A stretch of 64,000 nucleotides of DNA. Source: JACWAE01 sp963847595 (GTDB lineage Bacteria; Chloroflexota; Dehalococcoidia; SZUA-161). Below the pieces are notes generated by a model. That model was not told the DNA's origin, ran no database searches, and saw only the letters and a list, made by a program, of their open reading frames with translations. The first letter of the stretch is position 1. Every line of letters starts with the position of its first letter. Shown here piece after piece: positions 44,349 to 52,354 of the stretch. Location of the stretch: the NCBI GenBank assembly GCA_963847595.1, contig CAWKAJ010000001.1, positions 772,468-836,467 of the forward strand, in the 5' to 3' direction. The position numbers and the translations under genes were made by a program.

Positions 44349-47057
44349 TCACGAGAGCCTGATTCGGGCATCGACTACCGCATACCCGCGTTCCAATGCC
44401 TTCAACGGATTAAGGTCCATCTCCATTATCTGCGGAAAATCTTCTACCATCGCCGAAACCCTCAGCAAGAGTTCCTCAAGCGCCTTTATGTCGGAGGGCT
44501 TCGCCCCTCTCCAGCCTTCGAGGAGTCGATAGGCTTTGATAGAACGCACCATCTCCTGAGCATCGATATCTGACAGCGGATGAATGCGAAACACGGCGTC
44601 TTTGAACAGCTCGGTATAAATGCCGCCCATGCCGAACATGATAAGCGGACCGAAAGACGGGTCCTGGGTTACACCGACGATCACCTCGACTCCCTCCGTC
44701 ACCATCTTCTGAACGAGCACCCCGTCCATCTCACCTTCTTTTGAGATACGGGCCAGGCGCTCCTTTATCTGAAGGAAAGCCCCCCGTGCCTCATCCTCCG
44801 AATGGACATCCAGGACCACGCCGCCAACCTCCGTCTTATGGATTATTGTCCTGGAGACGAGTTTCACCGCGACGGGAAAGCCCATCGCCTTGGCTGCCTT
44901 CATCGTCTCCTCAGCCGTCCTGGCCGTCTTCGATTCCACCACACGAACGCCATAGCACCCCAGTAGTTCGTTGACGGAATCAGCGTCAAGCCAGAAGGGG
45001 CGAGCCTGGTCTTGCTTCAATGCTGAATTCACTATCTGCTCAGCCCGCTTCTTATCGATACCCGCCAGTTCCGGGATTGTCCCCTTCGGTCTCCTCAGCC
45101 ATTCGCCGTACTCGCAAGCCGCAGCGAGTGCAGTAGCAGTAGCCTCCGGGAAGGTAAAGGAAGGGACATAACCCTCCTCGCGAGAGCCCAGCTCTATGGA
45201 GGCGCCGCGCGAGCCCATGAACGAAGCCAGAAGAGTCTTGCCGCGCTGTCGGAACTGCGGCGCAACCTCCCGAATGGCACTGGCTACCGCTTCCGCCTGC
45301 GTAACTATGGGCGGGATGAAGATAACTATCACTATGTCTATGCTCTCGTCCTGCGCCATGAGATTGAGAGCTTTCCTGTATTGCTCGGCAGTAGCTTCGG
45401 CAGTCATATCGATAGGGTTAGTGACATTAGCCCGGGGCGGCAGGAAAGTCTCCAGCTCTGAAATGGTCTTCTCGGAGAGGACAGGCAATTCAATGCCCCT
45501 CGCCGCACAGGCGTCCGCAGTCATTATCCCCGGCCCGCCGCCGTTGGTAATTATGGCCAGTCTTCTCCCCGACGGTATGGGCTGGTGAGTTAGCAGGTTC
45601 GCCACATCGAACAGCTCCTCCAGCGTATCCACACGGATGAGGCCTGCCTGCCAGAACAGGGCTCCCGCAAGCACCTCGGTGGTGGCCAGCGCCCCCGTAT
45701 GCGATGCGGCAGCCCTGGAGCCTGCTGAAGTGCGCCCGCTCTTCACCGCTATTACCGGCTTGGTCTCTGCCACGCTGCGGGCTATGCGAGCGAATTTTCG
45801 GGGATTGCCGAAAGATTCCAGGTAAAGCAGGATGACGTGAGTAGCCGGGTCTTCTTGCCAGTACTGGAGGAGGTCATTGTTCGATACGTCAGCCCTGTTC
45901 CCCAGGCTGACGAAGGTCGACAGCCCCAAATTCAGGCTTTGCGCATATTCCAGAATGGCAAGCCCCAGGGCGCCGCTCTGGGTGCCGAAGGCGACGCTTC
46001 CCGCAGGAGGGTAGACCAGGGAGAAAGTGGCATTCATATTGACATTCTTACCGGTATTTATTATCCCCATACAATTTGGGCCGACCAGACGCATCCCGTA
46101 TGCGCGAGCTGTCTCCAGCAGTTTTCTCTCCTCCTCCTTGCCTTCGGAACCGCTTTCCCCGAAGCCGGCCGATACTATTACAACGCCGCGCACACCCTTT
46201 CGCCCGCACTGCTCCAGGACCTGATGCACTCCCTCTGCTGGAACAATAATCACTGCCAGGTCTACATCTCCCACAATGTCGAGAACGGACGGATACACCT
46301 TGACCGAAGCCACCATCTCGGCATTCGGGTTCACCGGATATGCAATTCCGTTGAAACCCTGCAGCAGCAAATTGCGGAACAGCGTATGGCCTATACTCCC
46401 CTCTCTTCGCGAAGCGCCGATAACAGCTATGGAGCGGGGCGCGAGAAAAGCTCTTAGAGAAGCTATAGTGGCGACTTTCTCCCGCTCAGCGGACTTCTCT
46501 TCCACCGCAGGAGTCGGTGCAATATCCAGAACCACGCGGTAAACGCCTGAGTCGACCTGGTTCGCTACCCGGAAGCCGCTGTCCCTCATCACATTCATCA
46601 TTTGCTCGTTCTCCACCAGCACCTCAGCCTCAAAACGCCTTATCTTTTTCTCTCTCGCTATCGTGGCCAACTGCTCCAGCAACTGGGTCCCGATGCCTCT
46701 CTGCTGGTACGCATCCTCGACCACCAGGGCCATCTCGGCAGCATCGCCCTTGGGAAGCCGCGCATAGCGTCCCACAGCGATAATTTTCTCCTCAGCCTCC
46801 TCCCCGGAAGTTGCCACCAGGGCAAAAGTATTATCGTAATCTACGGTGCAGAAGCGCCGTGCTTGCTCTTTAGGCAGATTTGTCAAGACCTGGTGAAACC
46901 TCAGATAGATAGTATGGGGGCTCATGCGATAGAAAAAAGCGAGCAGTCTCTCCTCGTCATCCTGCCGGATGGGCCGCAGATGTAAAGTAGCGCCATCCTT
47001 GAGTATTACTGCTGTCTCGTATTTGTCCAGGCTATTGTCGCTCGGATTTCCAGTCAT
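44349..47057 (-). CDS. GNAT acetyltransferase fused to ADP-forming acyl-CoA synthetase
   Basis: A 902-residue fusion. Residues about 15-175 are a GNAT domain (VVEDAYQQRGIGTQLLEQLA). Next come a CoA-binding domain (SIAVIGASRREGSIG), ligase-CoA domains with the phospho-His region SHTGALATT, and from about residue 680 an ATP-grasp domain (FPVAVKLVSRTIIHKTEVGGVV). The ADP-forming half makes acyl-CoA, or in reverse makes ATP from acetyl-CoA, a common energy step in anaerobes. The GNAT half is like Pat, which acetylates and silences synthetases. The domain order GNAT-first is the reverse of classical Pat, where the GNAT is C-terminal. Confidence 0.9.
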   Translation of the reverse strand: MTGNPSDNSLDKYETAVILKDGATLHLRPIRQDDEERLLAFFYRMSPHTIYLRFHQVLTNLPKEQARRFCTVDYDNTFALVATSGEEAEEKIIAVGRYARLPKGDAAEMALVVEDAYQQRGIGTQLLEQLATIAREKKIRRFEAEVLVENEQMMNVMRDSGFRVANQVDSGVYRVVLDIAPTPAVEEKSAEREKVATIASLRAFLAPRSIAVIGASRREGSIGHTLFRNLLLQGFNGIAYPVNPNAEMVASVKVYPSVLDIVGDVDLAVIIVPAEGVHQVLEQCGRKGVRGVVIVSAGFGESGSEGKEEERKLLETARAYGMRLVGPNCMGIINTGKNVNMNATFSLVYPPAGSVAFGTQSGALGLAILEYAQSLNLGLSTFVSLGNRADVSNNDLLQYWQEDPATHVILLYLESFGNPRKFARIARSVAETKPVIAVKSGRTSAGSRAAASHTGALATTEVLAGALFWQAGLIRVDTLEELFDVANLLTHQPIPSGRRLAIITNGGGPGIMTADACAARGIELPVLSEKTISELETFLPPRANVTNPIDMTAEATAEQYRKALNLMAQDESIDIVIVIFIPPIVTQAEAVASAIREVAPQFRQRGKTLLASFMGSRGASIELGSREEGYVPSFTFPEATATALAAACEYGEWLRRPKGTIPELAGIDKKRAEQIVNSALKQDQARPFWLDADSVNELLGCYGVRVVESKTARTAEETMKAAKAMGFPVAVKLVSRTIIHKTEVGGVVLDVHSEDEARGAFLQIKERLARISKEGEMDGVLVQKMVTEGVEVIVGVTQDPSFGPLIMFGMGGIYTELFKDAVFRIHPLSDIDAQEMVRSIKAYRLLEGWRGAKPSDIKALEELLLRVSAMVEDFPQIMEMDLNPLKALERGYAVVDARIRLS

Positions 47058-47197
47058 CGGTGCACTTCCTCCTCCTTCACCACACTCAACGCAGCCTCAC
47101 CGGAAGTATCGGGCTGGCCACATTGCATTAGAAACAGATGCACCTAATCATACATTACATGTCAAGTTCAGAAAAGGAGGACAAAGCAATCTCCTCG

Positions 47198-47452
47198 TAC
47201 TCGATAACGTTTCACATGTCATTGCGAGAAGTCCGCCTCTGGCGGACGACGAGGCAATCTCCCCGTACTCGATAACGTTTCACATGTCATTGCGAGGAGT
47301 CCCCTCTGGCGGACGACGTGGCAATCTCCCCGTACTCGATAACGTTTCACATGTCATTGCGAGGAGTCCCCTCTGGCGGATGACGTGGCAATCTCCTCGT
47401 ACTCGATAACGTTTCACATGTCATTGCGAGAAATCCGCCTCTGGCGGATGCC
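47198..47452. repeat. four tandem copies of a ~67-bp repeat
   Basis: Units start at 47198, 47266, 47333 and 47400 with tactcgataacgtttcacat, then gtcattgcgag and a gtccgcctctggcggac hairpin in units 1 and 4. Units are roughly 90% alike and there are no unique spacers. Frames through 46.97-47.64 kb are repeat-derived and not convincing genes. Confidence 0.9.
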
Positions 47453-47744
47453 ACCTATCAAGAAAATAGAAGACTTAGGCTTCTGTGTGTCATTCTGGGA
47501 TGAGCAATGGCCACCGACAATAACACTAGAATCCGGTATCATAGTACTCGGAGTCGAACTTTGGGTCAAGCGACTCGCTGCCGTCGCTTTAGAGAATAGT
47601 GTATTTCACGGCACAGAAAAGGTTAGCCCGCTACCTCGTTAGGCTAGCCTTCTTTGCCACCTTTCTCAGAGAACTCGCTTTATGAAATAGGCTCTATTGT
47701 GACTTTCATGGGTTGCGGGTTGCCGCGCTCTTTAACCTGCTCTT

Positions 47745-47979
47745 TCACGGGGTAAGGACCAGGCTTCGCCTTGCGGGTTCCTTCTCCTCCTCTTTGCTAA
47801 TCAGACCTGCCTTCCTGGCTGCACTGCAAGTATTGCTGTCATCATGAGTCAGGCCATTGTCATCAACAAAGATTATGGAGTTCGCCTTGAATAGCTTCTC
47901 TCTACTCCTGGCCGCATTCAGTCGCTGAAATCATTCCATAGCACCATCCTCTGTCTTATCCATGCCAAAAATTAGCCAT
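47745..47979 (-). pseudogene. decayed paralog of the small gene at 49.3-49.6 kb
   Basis: Read with one frameshift near the start and one TGA, the minus strand gives MDKTEDGAME-stop-FQRLNAARSREKLF, then NSIIFVDDNGLTHDD and ARKAGLISKEEEKEP. The intact relative has YMRLNAARDKEKAL, KPIVFVDDHGEVHDD and AREAGLLAKEKEAQGP. A ribosome-binding-like gaggtag is preserved. Confidence 0.75.
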
Positions 47980-48016
47980 TCGACATCGCTACCTCCTCTG
48001 ACTCAGCATGAGTCAG

Positions 48017-48075
48017 CCCATGACACCAGCCCTTCTGTTTTTAGATTAACCCACTTTTTCGGTTTGTCACGTTCG
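48017..48075 (-). promoter_or_regulatory. partial third copy of the 49.7-kb promoter module
   Basis: Contains tttttagattaaccca followed by ctttttcggtttgtca, matching the promoter copies near 49.74 and 49.91 kb. On the minus strand this gives gtgaca, 16 bases, taatct, upstream of the decayed paralog. Confidence 0.5.
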
Positions 48076-48232
48076 AAACCTTTTTATTAGCGTGAACGTA
48101 TTGCATAATTTTCGTGAGTCACTGACCTGCAATAGTCGTACGGAACGTATTTATCAGTGACCTGTCGATACTAATTTATCATGAGTTGACAATGACGAAA
48201 AAGAAGGAAGATTAGGCTTAGGAGGCCCACAC

Positions 48233-48747
48233 GGATGGATGGGATATTTTGATGGGAATCGTGAACATCGTTCCTAGCCTACTCCTATCATTTGCTATGG
48301 CGGCCGGGCATCGTGACGAGGTTATGGTGTGATATCAGAAATTCTCCAGAAATTGAACGTGATGTCGTCCGTCTGTCCGTCCATTTGATATTTGAACGAT
48401 TTGGGCGAATTTGAACAGGCATTTCGGCGCATCACAGCTTCAGGGAACAACTATACCTGCCACATGGAGGAAACAGTGGGCTAATGGACTCGACTTTTGG
48501 ACGTCGTAGCGACGTCGTAATTGAAGCTAAAAGTCCAACCGTCTGTTGACCATTTGAGCGGGTTTGCGGGCATGGTAAACGACATTTCGGCGGCCCCCAC
48601 GTTCACGACGACTTTTTCGACTTTGGACTTTGGGGAGTGGAAAGTCCTAGGACTTTTCAGTTTCTACGTCCAAGTCGTGAAGTCGTCATTTGCCTATTCT
48701 TTTAACATCTGGACGCTCCTGGACGGCGCTTTTTGGCGAACCACAGC
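48233..48747. repeat. 515-bp duplicated block, copy 1
   Basis: About 90% identical to 48803-49316. Each block contains three members of a ~50-nt repeat family (atttgaac-g-atttgg ... catttcggcg-accacagc) at 48394, 48552 and 48708, plus aaagtcc/ggacttt and gacgtcgt inverted motifs. Frames in it are short and end differently in the two copies, so I do not call genes. Confidence 0.85.
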
Positions 48748-48802
48748 ACCCTGTTTGACATGGCCTAAGAACGCGTAAGGCTTAAAAGAAGAAGCCTACA
48801 AT

Positions 48803-49316
48803 GGATGGATGGGCTATTTTAATGGGCATCGTGAACATCGTTGCCAGGCTGCCCCTATCATTTGCCATGGTGGCCGGGCATCGTGACGAGGTCATGGTGT
48901 TATATCAGAAATTCTCCAGAAATTGAACGTGATTTCATCCGTCTGTCCGTCCATCTATCCCTTTGACATTTGAACGGATTTGGACGAATTTGAACAGGCA
49001 TTTCGGCGCACCACAGCTTCAGGGAACAACTATACCTTCCACATGGAGGAAATAGTGGGCTAATGGACTCGACTTTTGGACGTCGTAACGACGTCGTAAT
49101 TGAAGCTAAAAGTCCAACCGCCTGTTGGCCATTTGAGCGGGTTTGCGGGCATGGTAAACGACATTTCGGCGGCCCCCACGTTCACGACGACTTTTTCGAC
49201 TTTGGACTTTGGGGAGTCGAAAGTCCAGGACTTTTCAGGTTTCTATGTCCAAGTCTACCGCTCCATCCCTTTGGCATCTGGACGCTCCTGGACGGCGCAT
49301 TTTGGCGGACCACAGC
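48803..49316. repeat. 515-bp duplicated block, copy 2
   Basis: Second copy, directly downstream, with ~50-nt repeat members at 48966, 49131 and 49274. A seventh lone member with the same right flank (accctgtttgacatggccta) lies at 50205-50253. The right end runs into the 3' end of the small minus-strand gene. Confidence 0.85.
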
Positions 49317-49581
49317 AGGTCGTTTGGCAAACCGCAGAAACTTGAAGGAAAATCGAGATGAGGACCGGCCCCTGGGCTTCCTTTTCCTTCGCCAGCAGTC
49401 CGGCTTCTCTGGCATCCGAGACGTTATGGACGTCGTCGTGGACTTCGCCATGGTCGTCAACAAAGACAATGGGTTTATCCTTGAGTGCCTTCTCTTTGTC
49501 CCTGGCCGCGTTGAGGCGCATGTAGCCGTCCTCGGTCATCTCCTCTTTCTTGTCTGTGCCCTGAATCATCCACGTTGCCAT
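49255..49581 (-). CDS. unknown small protein, intact family member
   Basis: A 108-residue protein. aaggagg lies six bases before the ATG, the best ribosome-binding site in this region. The first ~75 residues are charged and soluble (MATWMIQGTDKKEEMTEDGY, PIVFVDDHGEVHDDVHNVSD, AREAGLLAKEKEAQGPVLI). The last ~30 residues (CQTTCCGPPKCAVQERPDAK) are encoded by the duplicated repeat block, so the original C-terminus may have been replaced. A decayed copy lies at 47.7-48.0 kb. It is preceded by duplicated hairpins, promoter-like boxes and the GATATC array, which suggests tight regulation. The family is not recognised. Confidence 0.6.
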   Translation of the reverse strand: MATWMIQGTDKKEEMTEDGYMRLNAARDKEKALKDKPIVFVDDHGEVHDDVHNVSDAREAGLLAKEKEAQGPVLISIFLQVSAVCQTTCCGPPKCAVQERPDAKGMER

Positions 49582-49630
49582 GGTGGCCTCCTTGTGATAT
49601 CACACTGAATATCACATAGCTTTGATTTAT

Positions 49631-49960
49631 TCCTCCGGCGGCCCCCCGGACAAAAAGAAAGGGCTGGCCTAACTACCTGTCCGAGGAAGTGCCACCCTTT
49701 TTTTAACTTGTATTTTTAGATCGGTACTTTTAGCTTAACCTACTTTTTGACGATGTCAAGCGACCTATTTTTGATATCAGGACCTTGTCTGCGCTGATAT
49801 CAGCCTCCGGCGGCACTCCCGGGGCAAAAAGAAAGCGGCAGCTAAACTTCCTGCCCCAGGAAGTGCTGCCGCTTTTCTATCTTGTATTTTTAGATTAACC
49901 CAGTTTTTCGACTTGTCAAGCGACCCGTTTTTGATATCAGGACCTTATCTGCGCTGATAT
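49631..49960 (-). promoter_or_regulatory. duplicated ~170-bp promoter/hairpin module
   Basis: Two tandem units (49631-49803 and 49804-49960). Each has a cctccggcgg start, a hairpin (49655-49702; the second, 49830-49877, is near-perfect with aaagcggcag/ctgccgcttt and is followed by T's), an A/T-rich tract and, on the minus strand, ttgaca with a taatct-like -10, then two gatatc palindromes. It lies upstream of the small minus-strand gene. Confidence 0.6.
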
Positions 49961-50043
49961 CAGGGCTGATATTATGGCTGATATCAGGGTCCTATCTGCG
50001 CTGATATCATACTTGATATCAGGATCTTAACAGGGCTGATATC
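49773..50043. other. phased array of GATATC palindromes (possible iteron, operator or centromere)
   Basis: gatatc begins at 49773, 49796, 49933, 49956, 49980, 50003, 50015 and 50038, usually as ctgatatcag. Outliers are at 49596, 50159 and 50170. Steps inside the cluster are 23, 23, 24, 23, 12 and 23 bases, so sites fall on one face of the helix. Confidence 0.75.
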
Positions 50044-50158
50044 ATGATATTTGGCTGAAATTTTACCACAAATTTTCCCACATTTTTATTCAAAATGTGA
50101 AACTATTTTGTCAGCATTTTCACGGACATTTCAGCAGATTTTAGCTGAAAATTATTCT
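50044..50158. other. AT-rich stretch beside the palindrome array
   Basis: About 115 bases, visibly rich in A/T (for example attttaccacaaattttccc and attcaaaatgtgaaactatt), bounded by gatatc sites on both sides. It could be an unwinding element. Confidence 0.5.
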
Positions 50159-50330
50159 GATATCAGACTGATATCAGCGATTTTTATACTTTTCATCCGT
50201 CCGCTATTTGAACAGATTTGGACTCTGCTGAACGGCGCATTTCGGCGAACCACAGCACCCTGTTTGACATGGCCTAAGAACGCGTAAGGCTTAAAAGAAG
50301 AGGCCTACAATGGATGGATAGGATATTTTG

Positions 50331-50495
50331 ATGGGCATCGTCGACATCGCTCCCAGGCTGCCCCTTGAGAAATTCTTGCAGCGGAACCCGGTTAAAGACT
50401 TCGACCAATTCGCACAGAGCCTTGAAAAGAAGGGGCTGCTAACTGAACCAGCGGTCGTGAGTCGGAGTCCTCGGTTTGGTACAACGAACAGGTAG
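50331..50495 (+). CDS. possible 54-residue ORF
   Basis: MGIVDIAPRLPLEKFLQR then DFDQFAQSLEKKGLLTEPAV. The first codons match a repeated segment (MGIVNIV...) found in both 515-bp blocks, where the frame soon stops. No ribosome-binding site is visible. It may be a gene fragment fused to the repeat. 50496-50840 shows nothing else I recognise. Confidence 0.3.
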   Translation: MGIVDIAPRLPLEKFLQRNPVKDFDQFAQSLEKKGLLTEPAVVSRSPRFGTTNR

Positions 50496-50842
50496 GCGGG
50501 AAGCTGCTCAGTATCCTTTTCTCCAGGAACGAGTCTTTTATTCGTTGACTCCCAGGGAAAACCAGCCGTGCTGCCCTGGGCAGACCCGATAGCCGCCAGT
50601 CATCCTGAGTTCCGTTGACAAGGTTTTAACTGAATCTACCTCAATTCCCATATTTCCGAAGCTAACTATCACCAAAACTACGATTTTCAGCTTCAATTGA
50701 AGAACTAGCTACTTCTTTTTATATACAAAAGGTACTTTTGTAAAGTATGCTGTTCACAGAGCTATGTTTCGAGAGTGCAAATAGCTTCAGCACATTAACA
50801 AACAATGACTTGACCTTGATGGGTAGCTAACCCGAACGATTA

Positions 50843-50915
50843 GGCCAAACCCCTTATAAGGAATAGGGCGAAAGCCCCTGGAATCGGCAAGGGATAGGCC
50901 GAAAGTGGATTAGTA
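50843..50915 (+). ncRNA. possible structured leader RNA
   Basis: Contains the palindrome ccttataagg, a gggc-gaaa-gccc hairpin with a GNRA loop, and a second cggc...gccg arm followed by ggcc-gaaa-gtgg. It lies 70-140 bases before the unknown gene at 50987. Confidence 0.3.
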
Positions 50916-50927
50916 AGTCATTCATCA

Positions 50928-50961
50928 CTCTAGCCCTGATTCGGGGGTTTGATATACGCTT
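50928..50961. repeat. 34-bp inverted repeat, left arm
   Basis: Its reverse complement matches 51560-51592 with about one indel and two substitutions. It ends 25 bases before the ATG of the enclosed gene. Confidence 0.85.
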
Positions 50962-50986
50962 AAATCTAATTGAGAGGTGAAAGCGT

Positions 50987-51514
50987 ATGACAGTCGAGTT
51001 TACAACCCCTGAGTATATCGCTATGTTGCTCAATCCCGCACCGAGCAAACCGCAAGGGCGCAAGGTTTGGAGCGTTGACCTTGAGACTGTGTGGCTTCCG
51101 TTCTTTACAGCCTCTAACGTGATGGGCAAAACGGTTATACCCCCCGAAGCATTAGGCGCACCGCTTCGGTTAGCGTACGGCAAGGATGGAGTTGCGAAGT
51201 TTAACCCCAATACGGGCAAGCCCGTTATTAGGGTGGCGAAGGAATTGGGCGAAGGTGTTAAGATGGTTCGTGAGAACCTTGTGGCGAACCTACAACACTT
51301 CTCCGCAACAGTCCGCAAGGCCGAACCCGACAAGTACAAGGCCGAAGTAAGCACCAGCATAGAGGCAGGAAAGCCCATCAGAGAGGCCGACAGGATAGCG
51401 ATAAGCAAGGCGGTGGCCGAAGCTATGGCCGAAGCTATAGCGAAGCAGGATAAAGCCGAAGCCCAGTCCGAAGCTCCCCAAACCGAAGCCAAACCCGAAC
51501 CCGTAGCAGCATAA
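50987..51514 (+). CDS. unknown protein enclosed by inverted repeats
   Basis: A 175-residue protein. gaggtg precedes the ATG. The N-terminal ~105 residues look like a globular domain (VWSVDLETVWLPFFTASN, NVMGKTVIPPEALGAPLRLA, GKDGVAKFNPNTGKPVIRVA). The C-terminus is a long Ala/Glu-rich helix (AISKAVAEAMAEAIAKQD) and a Glu/Pro/Ala tail. Codon use favours GAA, CCC and AAG and differs from housekeeping neighbours. The DxE near residue 30 could be catalytic but is not enough for a call. Unknown family, probably from a plasmid or phage. Confidence 0.6.
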   Translation: MTVEFTTPEYIAMLLNPAPSKPQGRKVWSVDLETVWLPFFTASNVMGKTVIPPEALGAPLRLAYGKDGVAKFNPNTGKPVIRVAKELGEGVKMVRENLVANLQHFSATVRKAEPDKYKAEVSTSIEAGKPIREADRIAISKAVAEAMAEAIAKQDKAEAQSEAPQTEAKPEPVAA

Positions 51515-51559
51515 CCCGAACCGAACCCCCCGAACCGATAGCGAGCAAAGCCAATACAT

Positions 51560-51592
51560 AAGCGTATATCACCCCCCGAATTAGGGCTAGAG
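51560..51592. repeat. 34-bp inverted repeat, right arm
   Basis: Partner of 50928-50961. It lies 16 bases before the start of the next gene. Its accccccg stretch could pair with the ggggggat at that gene's ribosome-binding site. Confidence 0.85.
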
Positions 51593-51608
51593 AGAGAAGG
51601 GGGGATAT

Positions 51609-52283
51609 ATGCCGAAGTGGGCAACGAACGAACGGCAAGCCCAATTGCTAGACCTATGGGCGAAGTACGGCAATCGTTGCTTGTTAGGCCATACGGCTTG
51701 TGATGACTTTGAGCACTACGTTTACCATAGGCCAAAGCCCCTATTCGGGATAAAGCCAAAGCCGATAAAGTGCGTGGATAGGTACGGAAACCCCATACTT
51801 GATAAGAACGGAAACCCGCTTTGGACTGTTGAGTATAAACTAATTCCCGATTGGGTAACTAACCCCGAAGTAATCCGCCTCTATGACTTGAGACTAACGG
51901 AAGTTATAGGGGATTGGATTGCCGAAGATAAGCAAGCCAAAGCGTACGAGCGTAAAGCAATATCCCGATTGCTTCACACTATCCCCGAAGTCGGCAAGCT
52001 CAGAGGGCAGTTTAACGCAATCAGTCGGGACATATACCACGAAAGCCAACCGACTTACTTTATAGAGTGTTTGGGGATTAGTGGCCTAACCTTTAAGCCG
52101 TTCGCCAAAGTCCGCATAGCCTCTAGTTATGTGCGATTGCACGTAGACTTGAAAGCCCCTTTAGCGAACGTATCAAAAAACCGCAAGCGGAAGTATATCC
52201 GCTATGGGAAGGGCTTGCCCACAGATGTAGCGAAAGAAGTTGAACTAACGTGCAATAGAGCGATTGCACACTATCTCAGTTAA
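51609..52283 (+). CDS. unknown protein of the accessory element
   Basis: A 224-residue basic protein. The ribosome-binding site aagggggga is partly inside a potential hairpin with the inverted-repeat arm. Visible features are CLLGHTACDDFEHYVYHRPK near the start (His/Cys residues that could bind metal), a repeated YGNPILDKNGNPLW segment, and a basic end (NVSKNRKRKYIRYGKGLP). It shares the codon style of the gene before it. A DNA- or RNA-binding role is only a guess from charge. A strong terminator follows. Confidence 0.6.
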   Translation: MPKWATNERQAQLLDLWAKYGNRCLLGHTACDDFEHYVYHRPKPLFGIKPKPIKCVDRYGNPILDKNGNPLWTVEYKLIPDWVTNPEVIRLYDLRLTEVIGDWIAEDKQAKAYERKAISRLLHTIPEVGKLRGQFNAISRDIYHESQPTYFIECLGISGLTFKPFAKVRIASSYVRLHVDLKAPLANVSKNRKRKYIRYGKGLPTDVAKEVELTCNRAIAHYLS

Positions 52284-52313
52284 GCAAATCCCATCAAGGT
52301 TAAGTTTCAATCG

Positions 52314-52352
52314 AAAGCAAAGACTCTCGGTTATCGGGAGTCTTTTTGCTTT
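52314..52352 (+). terminator. rho-independent terminator
   Basis: Stem aaagcaa-agactc / gagtct-ttttgcttt with a T-run, 30 bases after the stop at 52283. Confidence 0.8.
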
Positions 52353-52354
52353 CT

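Noticed and set aside
47198..47452. CRISPR array
   Set aside because: The repeats are directly tandem at 67 bases with no unique spacers, and no cas genes are present in the window.
46969..47642. Two plus-strand frames of 85-146 codons
   Set aside because: They consist largely of the translated 67-bp tandem repeats.
48521..48778. Plus-strand frames ending in a shared WTLLDGAFWRTTAPCL-like tail (48521, 49100, 50051)
   Set aside because: They lie within repeated DNA, differ in length and ending, and lack ribosome-binding sites; the shared tail follows from the shared nucleotide repeat.
48233..50253. Diversity-generating retroelement or retron (repeat pairs with small differences)
   Set aside because: No reverse transcriptase gene lies in the window, and differences between copies are not limited to adenines.
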